Shown here in pieces: positions 57,182-64,000 of a stretch of 64,000 bases of DNA. The position numbers and the translations under genes were made by a program. The notes beneath the pieces were generated by a model. That model worked only from the letters and a program-made list of their open reading frames with translations, had not been told where the DNA came from and searched no databases. The DNA comes from Teichococcus wenyumeiae (lineage in GTDB: Bacteria > Pseudomonadota > Alphaproteobacteria > Acetobacterales > Acetobacteraceae). The stretch spans positions 186,001 to 250,000 of the forward strand of contig NZ_RFLX01000002.1 of assembly GCF_003696345.1 (NCBI RefSeq), written 5' to 3'. Each line of letters begins with the position of its first letter. The first letter of the stretch is position 1.

Positions 57182-59833
57182 GTGACTGCTGCATATCTTG
57201 AGCAAGAGGCCGGTTCACTTGCGGGTCCCGAGGCCTGGACTTCACACTGCGACATCGCAGTCATCATTCCAGCCTTCAAGCAACCCGGTTTCCTGCCGGA
57301 AGCCATCGCCTCGGTCCTGGCGCAGCGAAGCGAACTGAAGATCGCCGCCGTGGTCGTCGATGACGGCTGCCCGATGCCCGGGACGCGCGAGGCCGGCATG
57401 GCCTTCGCCCGCCGCCACCCCGGCCGCGTCTTCTACCTGCGGCGGCGCAACGGCGGCCTCAGCGCCGCGCGCAACACCGGCATCGACTTCGCACTGGCCG
57501 CCTGGCCGGAATGCCGGGCGCTTTACTTCCTGGATGCCGACAACCGCCTGCACCCGGACTTCCTCCAGCGCGCCTGGGACGTGCTGGCGGCCTCTCCCCC
57601 GGAGGTCGGCTGGGCCTATCCCGACATCGACATGTTCGGGTTCGAGATGAACTTCGCGGTGCGCGGCGAATACTCGCATTTCCTGCACCTCGTCGAGAAT
57701 TACTGCGAGGCCGGCAGCCTCGCCCGCCGCGCCGTCTTCGAGCGTGGCCTGCGCTTCGACGAAGCCATGCGCCAGGGCTTCGAGGACTGGGAGTTCTGGC
57801 TGAACTGCGCCCGCCACGGCTTCATCGGCCGCCATGTCCCGCATTCGGGCTTCCAGTACCGCCGCCGGGCGGAAAGCATGCTGACGGGCTCCGAGCGCCT
57901 GCGGGACAGCATCCTCTCCTACATGCGCCAGAAGCACGCGAAGGAGCTGCGCCCGACAGCCCTGCTGGCGCTGGAGCAGCGCGAGGTGCCCCGCTTCGCC
58001 ATCTTCACCGGCCTGGACGAGGCCGCCCGCCTGACGGTGGACCCACGCCCCGGCCAGGGCCGCGAGGTGCCGCCCGAAGCCTGCGACGAGGTATTCATCA
58101 CCTGCGCGCAGCAGCCCAAGGCGCAGCATTTCCCCAGCTTCTGCTGCTTCAACTCCACCCCGGCGCTGCAACGGCTGGAGGAGGCCAGGCTTCTGCCCGG
58201 CCTCTTCTGGATGGCACAGCTCATGCTGGCCGACCACCATGTCATCGTGGTCGAGACGGTGGTATCCGAGGAGGAGCACCTGGGGCTGGAGCCGCTCTTC
58301 GGCCAGTCAGCCGATGGCGCGCGGGTGCGGGCCGCGCCCATGGTGTTCAGCAACAGCGAGCTGCTGCGCGCCGTGGCCCGCGACCCCTCCCCCAGCTGGT
58401 TCAGCTCCATCGAGTCCGACCATCCGGCCCCGAGGCTGGGGCTCATCCGCGTCACCCTGCCCGCCTCCGTCGGCCAGATACCGCCGCCGCCGGACTGGCA
58501 TGTCTCCGGCATGATGCTGGATGTCGCCGATCGCTGGCGCGGCGGGATGCAGCGGCGGTCCCCCCGCCCCACCGAGTGGCGGGAGGATGCGCGGCGCTAC
58601 CGCACCAGCGCCACCGAAAGCTACATGCTGCTGAACGGCCTCGGCGCCGTCATGCCCTTCCTGGCGCCGGACGACCGGCGGGACATCGGCTTCCTGCTGC
58701 CGCTCTGCGCCTTTGGCGGTGTCGAGAAGGTGGTGCTGAACTATGCGGCGGTGCTGAAGGATGCAGGCTGGCGGCCGCATCTCTTCATCACCGCCGTGCA
58801 GACGGCGCAGCTGAGCGCGGAGCAGCGCGGCATCTTCCACAGCGTCAACTTCCTCACCGGCAGGGGCGAGGAAGCGGCGGACTGGAACAACCTGCACCTC
58901 GGCAGCGGCACCTCGGCCTTCAACCAGCAGGGCCACACCATGAACGCCCTGGGCCTGCTCTGCACCATGGCGGCGGTGCTGAACACCCATTCGATCGCCG
59001 GCCACGGCTTGGTGGCGGCGCTCCGGCGGCAGGGCGTGAAGACCTTCCTGGGCCTGCATCTGGTGGAGCGCAGCCAGCTTGGCCAGCCGATGGGCAACCC
59101 GCATATCGCCCTGGCCTATGAGCATGCCTATGACGGCTTCGTGGTGATCTCCCGGCAGTTGCGGGACTGGTGCGTCGGCCAGGCGGTGCCGCAGGAGAAG
59201 CTGCACGTCATCCCCAATGCCCCTTCCTATCCGGCCAGCGAAGGCCGCCGTCGCCGCATCATGGCGCTGCGACCGGAGCGGCAGGGGCCGCTGCGGGCGC
59301 TGTTCCTGGGCCGGCTGGACGAGCAGAAGGGCATCGACCGGCTGGCGCAGATGATCCTGCGCAGCCAGGGCCACCCCATCGAGTGGCGCGTCGTCGGCAA
59401 GGCGGTGGTGGGCGACGCCGCGATGGAACTGGCCGGGACAGGTATCTCGCCGGAGCCGGCGGTGACGCATCCCGATGAACTGGACTGGCTCTACGGCTGG
59501 GCCGATGTGGTGGTGCTGCCGTCCCGCTTCGAAGGCGTGCCGCTGACCATCCTGGAAGCGCAGCGCATGGGCTGCACCGTGATCGCCACCGATGTCGGCG
59601 CCGTGGCGGAGATCATCACGGATGGCGAGGATGGCTTCCTTGTCACCGCCGATACATCGGAGCGCGAGGTCGTCGATGCCTTCATCCGCATCCTCGACCG
59701 CCTCGCGCAGGACCGCGGGCAACTGAACGCGGTCAGCCAGCAGGCGGCGGCGCGCACCGGCGCCGCGACCTGGGCCGCCAACATGGGCAACTTCCTGCGC
59801 CACCTGGAGACAATCACGGAGAAGAAGGCATGA
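57182..59833 (+). CDS. Bifunctional glycosyltransferase (GT2-GT4 fusion)
   Basis: Protein of 883 residues from a GTG at 57182, set by the GGAGG seven bases upstream. The N-terminal GT2 domain (about 20-260) has IAVIIPAFKQPGFLPEAI, the nucleotide-site VVVDDG and the metal motif YFLDADNRLHPD. A middle part (about 260-500) is not recognised. The C-terminal GT4 part starts IGFLLPLCAFGGVEKVVLNY (near 500) and shows LFLGRLDEQKGIDRL and the EGVPLTILEA catalytic motif. It likely adds two sugars, or builds a repeat, in surface glycan. It is coupled to the next gene by overlap. Confidence 0.88.
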   Translation: MTAAYLEQEAGSLAGPEAWTSHCDIAVIIPAFKQPGFLPEAIASVLAQRSELKIAAVVVDDGCPMPGTREAGMAFARRHPGRVFYLRRRNGGLSAARNTGIDFALAAWPECRALYFLDADNRLHPDFLQRAWDVLAASPPEVGWAYPDIDMFGFEMNFAVRGEYSHFLHLVENYCEAGSLARRAVFERGLRFDEAMRQGFEDWEFWLNCARHGFIGRHVPHSGFQYRRRAESMLTGSERLRDSILSYMRQKHAKELRPTALLALEQREVPRFAIFTGLDEAARLTVDPRPGQGREVPPEACDEVFITCAQQPKAQHFPSFCCFNSTPALQRLEEARLLPGLFWMAQLMLADHHVIVVETVVSEEEHLGLEPLFGQSADGARVRAAPMVFSNSELLRAVARDPSPSWFSSIESDHPAPRLGLIRVTLPASVGQIPPPPDWHVSGMMLDVADRWRGGMQRRSPRPTEWREDARRYRTSATESYMLLNGLGAVMPFLAPDDRRDIGFLLPLCAFGGVEKVVLNYAAVLKDAGWRPHLFITAVQTAQLSAEQRGIFHSVNFLTGRGEEAADWNNLHLGSGTSAFNQQGHTMNALGLLCTMAAVLNTHSIAGHGLVAALRRQGVKTFLGLHLVERSQLGQPMGNPHIALAYEHAYDGFVVISRQLRDWCVGQAVPQEKLHVIPNAPSYPASEGRRRRIMALRPERQGPLRALFLGRLDEQKGIDRLAQMILRSQGHPIEWRVVGKAVVGDAAMELAGTGISPEPAVTHPDELDWLYGWADVVVLPSRFEGVPLTILEAQRMGCTVIATDVGAVAEIITDGEDGFLVTADTSEREVVDAFIRILDRLAQDRGQLNAVSQQAAARTGAATWAANMGNFLRHLETITEKKA

Positions 59834-61845
59834 CGCCGGTGCTGATTGCGCGCACTGAGCTGCAGCAGGCGCTGAGCGGCGCACCGTCGCTGATCGTGCT
59901 GGAAGAGGTGGCGGAGGCCGCGCAACTGGCGCTGGAAGGGCTGACGCTCTGGCACGCCAGCACCACGCCCGCAGGCCTTGTGCTGCACCGGGAGACGCTG
60001 GCGCCGGAAGCCGGGCTGATGCCGCTGACCCTGGCCATGCCCGGCCTCCTGGCCATCGTCGCGCCCGATGCGGAAGCGGCGCGGCCGGTCAGCGCCTGGG
60101 CGCGGGATGTTTCCGACGTCTCGCCCGCCGTGATCGAGGCCGCTGACGCCACTGCGGCGCTGCGGCCCCTGACCGCGTTGTTGCTGCGCGCCCTGGACGG
60201 CACGCGGGCGCGGATGGGCGAATTGCACCGGGCGCTGGCCGCCACCCGCATCGATTACGAGGATACGCGGATCGCCATGGGCTCGGTGCTGCGCACCCTC
60301 GGCAACCGCCCGCCGGCCAAGCTGCGCCCGGCGCTCTCCGCCCTTCCCGCCGCGCTGGCGGTGCAGCCGGTTCACCGCCGCCTGCGGCTGCGCCAGCGCC
60401 CCGGCCTGGCCGTGAGGGACATCGCGGCCCTTGCCATTCATCTGCCCACCGCCGCCTGCGGCCCGGAAGCGCTGCTGCGGGTGCGGCTGGTGGCGGCCGA
60501 AAGCGGGCGGGTGCTGGGGAGCTGGCTGCTGCCGGGCCCCGCGCTGGAGCCGGGCTGGGTGACCCTGGACCTGCCTGCCCCCGCGCCCTCGCTGCGCGAG
60601 ACGGCCTTGATCGAGATCGCGGCCGAGCTGGGCGAGGATGACCAGCTCTCTCTCTCGCTGGAGGATCTGACCAGCGGCGGCGAAACGGCCCTGCAAGTGC
60701 TGGAAGGCCAGGCCGGCGAGACGGACCGCGCCCTGGCGCTGCGGATTTGGACCGCCGAACCCGGCAGCCGCTTCGTGCTGGCGCGCCACTGGCGCTGGGA
60801 CGACACCGGCACCAGCCTGCCGGATGCCGGCCTGCCCTATCTGATGCCGGAGGCCGAATGGTCCCGCACAGTGGTGATCGAGGGGCGGGCCCGCGCGGTC
60901 GGCCTGGGCCAGGAGGTGCCGCGCCCCGTCGCGGTGCTGGAGGAGAACACCACCACCCTGCTGGCGCCACCCGCCATCCGGGTCGCTGGCCTGGACGTGG
61001 TGCAGGTGGAGCTTCGGCTGCTGGCCGGCATGGCGGCGCAGGCAAGGGCCGCCATATGGCTGCGCGACCCGGCGCGGCTGGAAAGCCTGGACGACCCGGC
61101 GCTGGACCTGCCGGGCACCCGTGCCTCCGGCTGGCGCAATTTCGACCAGAACGGCCGCTGCGTCATCACGCTGCGCCTGCCGGAGACGGTGGATCAGGCG
61201 GTGCAGGTGGTGGCGGGCGTTTCCACGCCGCAGCCACAGCGGGAGGCACCCTGCGCCATCGAGTTGCGTGCCATCTCGGCCCTGCGGACCGGCGGCGAGG
61301 CGGACAAGTCCACCCATGCCCCGCCCGCCGTGGAAGCGGTGCCGCTGCAGGCGCCGCCGCGCTTCGACCATGTGGCGCTGCGCAGCCACCATAGCGACGC
61401 AGGGCCGCCGTCACTGGAGGTGATGGTGCAGGGCCTCTCCCACGGGCCGCACCGCTGGCCGGAACTGCGCTTCCGGCTCAGCGCCGATGGCGAGGCCGAT
61501 GCCGCGATCGAAATCCGCCAGGCCCCCGGCTGGCCCAGGGTCTTCGAGGCTTGGCCGGGCAGCCGGTCCGATCTTCAGGGCCCCTGCTTCGATTTCGGGC
61601 CGGATGACATGGCCCGCCTGGCAGCACGGCGGATGTCGCGGGACGGCCAGTTGGTCGCCGCGCTGCTGGAATTGCTGCCGGCCCTCGTGGCGGCCGGCCT
61701 GGCACAGCAACCTCAGGCCGTCTCACGCAAGGCCATCTGGCTGACCGCGGCGGAGCAGATCGCCGAGGCCGGCCGCCGCCTGCTGTTCACGCACCAGGAC
61801 GACCCGGCGGCGGAACAGGCGGTGGAGCTGCACCAGGCCCCCTGA
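59830..61845 (+). CDS. Large hypothetical protein coupled to the glycosyltransferase
   Basis: Protein of 671 residues whose ATG overlaps the stop of the GT2-GT4 gene. No signal peptide or membrane helix is seen. The N-terminal third is helical and Ala/Leu-rich. From about 180 on there are repeated beta-sandwich-like parts (LRVRLVAAESGRVLGSWLLP and later VELRLLAGMAAQARAAIWLR). I recognise no family with certainty; from memory it may match a domain of unknown function (DUF6212), which I cannot confirm. Coupled translation suggests it works with the glycosyltransferase, perhaps as a glycan-binding partner. Confidence 0.65.
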   Translation: MTPVLIARTELQQALSGAPSLIVLEEVAEAAQLALEGLTLWHASTTPAGLVLHRETLAPEAGLMPLTLAMPGLLAIVAPDAEAARPVSAWARDVSDVSPAVIEAADATAALRPLTALLLRALDGTRARMGELHRALAATRIDYEDTRIAMGSVLRTLGNRPPAKLRPALSALPAALAVQPVHRRLRLRQRPGLAVRDIAALAIHLPTAACGPEALLRVRLVAAESGRVLGSWLLPGPALEPGWVTLDLPAPAPSLRETALIEIAAELGEDDQLSLSLEDLTSGGETALQVLEGQAGETDRALALRIWTAEPGSRFVLARHWRWDDTGTSLPDAGLPYLMPEAEWSRTVVIEGRARAVGLGQEVPRPVAVLEENTTTLLAPPAIRVAGLDVVQVELRLLAGMAAQARAAIWLRDPARLESLDDPALDLPGTRASGWRNFDQNGRCVITLRLPETVDQAVQVVAGVSTPQPQREAPCAIELRAISALRTGGEADKSTHAPPAVEAVPLQAPPRFDHVALRSHHSDAGPPSLEVMVQGLSHGPHRWPELRFRLSADGEADAAIEIRQAPGWPRVFEAWPGSRSDLQGPCFDFGPDDMARLAARRMSRDGQLVAALLELLPALVAAGLAQQPQAVSRKAIWLTAAEQIAEAGRRLLFTHQDDPAAEQAVELHQAP

Positions 61846-61870
61846 GCCCGGCCTCAGGCCGGGCTCAGGG
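61840..61870. terminator. Bidirectional terminator built over two convergent stop codons
   Basis: Perfect 14-base arms (61840-61853 and 61857-61870) with a TCA loop. The plus-strand TGA stop lies in the left arm, and the loop TCA is the minus-strand TGA stop of the next gene. It separates the two convergent genes at zero cost in length. Confidence 0.8.
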
Positions 61871-63005
61871 CGCACAGGCCGCGCAGCGCGCTGAGATAGG
61901 CCTCGTACATGGCGGCGCGGTCGTGCGTGCTGGCCTGGTACCAGGCTTCCTCCACCACCGCCCGCACCTGCGCGGACGGTTCGCGCCACACCGCCTGCTC
62001 CAGCATCCGCGCATAGCCAGGCAGGTCGTCATCAGGCACCAGCAGCGCGCGCTCGGCGGCCAGCGGGCCGAAGCAGGCCAGCGCGGCATGGCTGGCCACC
62101 ACCGGCCGGCGGCGCATGGCGGCTTCCAGATAGATCAGCGGCAGCCCTTCGATGCGTGAGGGCAGCAGCAGCGCATCGGAAGCCAGCAGCAGCCGGTCCA
62201 CGTCCTGGCGATAGCCCAGCAGGCGCAGCGGCCCCTTGCCCAGGCCGGAAAGCCGCACGCGCCAGGAGCCCCGGCCGGCGCAGGCCACCACGCCGCCACA
62301 GGCCGCGTGGAAGGCGGCCGCGATCTCCGGCAGCCGGTCCGCGCCCTTGGCTTCCTCAAGCCGCCCGGCGAACAGCGCCACCGGCGTTTCGGGCGCCACG
62401 TCCAGTTCAGCCCGCAGCGCGGCGCGTAGCCGCGCTTCCTCTCCCAGCGGCGGCGCGGGCGGCAGATCGACGCCGTTGGGAATGACGCGCAGGATGCCAG
62501 GCGGCATGTCGAAGAGCTGCTCGGTGCGCCGGGCCACGGGTTCGGACACCGCGATCCATGCCAGGCCCGCCTGGGTCAGCGGCCAGGGCATGGCGTCCAT
62601 GCCGCTCAGCCGGCCGGAGGCGGGCGCGAGGTGGGAGACCACCATCAGCGGCAGCCGCGCCTCGGCCACCGCCCGCAGGGCGCCGAGGCCGAAATTGGGC
62701 CAGGGCAGCGCCAGCACCACCGCATCCGGCCGCAATGCCTCCAGCAGTGTCGCGACCTCCGCCGCCTGCGCCGCGCTCGCGGCCGCGGCGCCATCCTTCG
62801 CTATCCAGCTGACCGGGGCCTCGTGGAAGTTCAGGTCCGGGAAGGATGGCCGCAGGCGGCCCGACAGCGCGGGGTCGCAGGACAGGATGGCCTCCATTCC
62901 CTGCTGCTGCAGAGCATGGGCCAGCGCGGCAGTGTGCAACTCCGTCCCACCGACATCCTCGGACGGTAAAACCAGCAGGATGCGCTGGACCTGCAGGGAT
63001 CTCAC
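61854..63005 (-). CDS. Glycosyltransferase family 4 protein
   Basis: GT-B glycosyltransferase of 383 residues. The N-terminal domain shows EDVGGTELHTAALAHALQ, and the C-terminal domain AGRLEEAKGADRLPEIAAAF (near 215) and the catalytic LPSRIEGLPLIYLEA (near 295). A GTG at 63005 with GAGG at good spacing is preferred over the ATG at 63047, which has no Shine-Dalgarno and sits in A+T-rich DNA. Its acceptor and sugar are unknown; the surroundings suggest surface polysaccharide. Confidence 0.88.
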   Translation of the reverse strand: MRSLQVQRILLVLPSEDVGGTELHTAALAHALQQQGMEAILSCDPALSGRLRPSFPDLNFHEAPVSWIAKDGAAAASAAQAAEVATLLEALRPDAVVLALPWPNFGLGALRAVAEARLPLMVVSHLAPASGRLSGMDAMPWPLTQAGLAWIAVSEPVARRTEQLFDMPPGILRVIPNGVDLPPAPPLGEEARLRAALRAELDVAPETPVALFAGRLEEAKGADRLPEIAAAFHAACGGVVACAGRGSWRVRLSGLGKGPLRLLGYRQDVDRLLLASDALLLPSRIEGLPLIYLEAAMRRRPVVASHAALACFGPLAAERALLVPDDDLPGYARMLEQAVWREPSAQVRAVVEEAWYQASTHDRAAMYEAYLSALRGLCALSPA

Positions 63006-63412
63006 GATAGCCTCAAACCTTTCCGCTGGTCGGGGCCAGACCAGCATTGTTTGTATTTAATGTAAAATTTTTGTGTCTGATGCTGAAACATGGCGGGTGG
63101 ATTCGAATATCGTTCATTTCGACAGCGCTATTTTCCATGTGTCATCATGTGAACGCCATATTCTCGCCCAAGTCTTCGCCCTTTTCCATGAAACGGACCT
63201 TCCATCAGGCTATCATAACTTCATCAAGATCTGATCAAGGCGCAGTAACTAATCCAAATCAATTTGATGTCGGAAGTGGTGCAGGAATTCCCCCTCACTG
63301 TTTCACTGAGCAGAACAACCATGATCTTTGCCTTTTCCCAGCATAATTCGCCAAAGGAGTGCATGGCAGGGAAAAGCATGAGATCATCACGACAAATTCC
63401 TAGGAGCATCGA
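63006..63412. other. A+T-rich intergenic region before galE
   Basis: About 400 bp of markedly lower G+C than the rest of the window, between two divergent genes. I find no family-like gene; short open frames on both strands (63047-63346 plus, 63224-63409 minus) look random. It should carry both promoters. A CATAAT hexamer at 63342-63347 is a possible galE -10, but no convincing -35 is at the right distance. Confidence 0.5.
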
Positions 63413-64000
63413 ATGTCACGGTTTCTGATCACTGGGGGTGCTGGCTACGTTGGAAGCCACACCGTCCTCGCGCTGCGCGAGCGCGGCGAGGAGGTCGTCG
63501 TGCTGGATGACCTGCGCCAGGGTCACCGGGAAGCCGTGCCTCCTGGGGTGGAACTCGTGGTCGCCGACCTCTCGGACCGGAAGCAGGTGAAGGAGGTCTT
63601 CGCCAGCCACAAGTTTGACGGCGTGCTACATTTCGCCGCGCTGTCCCTGGTCGGCGAAAGCATGCGCGAGCCCATGCGCTACATGGCCGAGAACCTGTCC
63701 AACACCCTGTGGCTGGCGGAAGCGGCGGTGAAGGCCGGCTGCATGCGCTTCGTGCTCTCTTCCACCGCGGCCCTCTTCGGCTTTCCGAAATACATCCCGA
63801 TCGACGAGAACGCGGAGATCGCGCCGGTCTCGGCCTATGGTGAATCCAAGCTGATGGCCGAGACCGGCCTGAAGTGGGCGGAGCGGGTCCATGGGCTGCG
63901 CACGGCCAGCCTGCGCTACTTCAACGCCGCCGGCGCCGACCCGCAGGGCCGGCTGGGCGAGGACCACAACCCCGAAACCCACCTGATCCCGCTGGCCATC
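63413..64000 (+). CDS. galE: UDP-glucose 4-epimerase, 3' end outside window
   Basis: Short-chain dehydrogenase/reductase enzyme interconverting UDP-glucose and UDP-galactose for surface glycans. The 196 codons visible start MSRFLITGGAGYVGSHTV with the NAD loop GGAGYVG. LHFAALSLVGES (near 72), the active-site SSTAALFG (near 118) and the catalytic pair in YGESK (Tyr near 142) follow. The ATG follows TAGGAG at good spacing. The gene runs past the window end. Confidence 0.96.
   Translation, partial: MSRFLITGGAGYVGSHTVLALRERGEEVVVLDDLRQGHREAVPPGVELVVADLSDRKQVKEVFASHKFDGVLHFAALSLVGESMREPMRYMAENLSNTLWLAEAAVKAGCMRFVLSSTAALFGFPKYIPIDENAEIAPVSAYGESKLMAETGLKWAERVHGLRTASLRYFNAAGADPQGRLGEDHNPETHLIPLAI

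Noticed and set aside
63047-63346. 99-codon plus-strand frame in the A+T-rich gap
   Set aside because: No Shine-Dalgarno, random composition, and it would overlap the control region of two genes.

Overview
The window comes from a chromosome with very high G+C content and dense coding on both strands. The gene set points to an alphaproteobacterium, most likely Rhodospirillales/Acetobacteraceae of a Roseomonas-like type. The evidence is the mdh-sucC-sucD-sucA-sucB block, sdhCDAB, DUF1489 and DUF2842 proteins, a haem-type FixL/FixJ pair with a Crp/FNR-family partner, and LPS (Kdo) genes. The genus is an inference from family content; there is no rRNA in the window. One tRNA, tRNA-Pro(CGG), is present.

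Layout. 1-13,406 is mostly central carbon metabolism on the minus strand: malate dehydrogenase, succinyl-CoA ligase, the E1 and (partial) E2 of 2-oxoglutarate dehydrogenase, and succinate dehydrogenase, with zapE and two small genes between. 13,632-19,425 holds a glycine-zipper lipoprotein, asd, a large chemoreceptor, a DUF1489 protein and a zinc metallopeptidase. 19,472-26,422 is a six-gene, stop/start-overlapping or closely packed minus-strand operon. It encodes a membrane complex of the complex I / hydrogenase-4 superfamily. Its large subunit lacks all four nickel-binding cysteines and its small subunit lacks one of the usual iron-sulfur cysteines.

26,803-36,485 carries phosphatidylserine synthase/decarboxylase, a LysM protein, cytochrome b and c' type proteins, tRNA-Pro, an outer-membrane protein, apt, a binding protein, an orphan ATP-grasp gene of lower G+C, and a tartrate-dehydrogenase-like enzyme. 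36,558-42,507 has an Ada-type repair protein, then an oxygen-sensing module (Crp/FNR regulator, FixL, FixJ, and a stand-alone receiver preceded by a FixK-type TTGA-N6-TCAA box), then a lytic transglycosylase.

42,566-50,326 is a self-contained uptake and hydrolysis locus: a MarR regulator with its peptide-type binding protein on one strand, and divergently a creatininase-family amidohydrolase with two permeases and two ATPases, ending at a convergent isoaspartyl peptidase. Paired GTTCC-N4-GGAAC palindromes lie in the divergent control region. 50,415-64,000 is a surface-glycan region: three glycosyltransferases (two of 883 residues with extra domains), a DUF4214 protein, kdsA-kdsB-kdsD for Kdo synthesis, a large unknown protein coupled to a GT2-GT4 fusion, and the start of galE after an A+T-rich gap.
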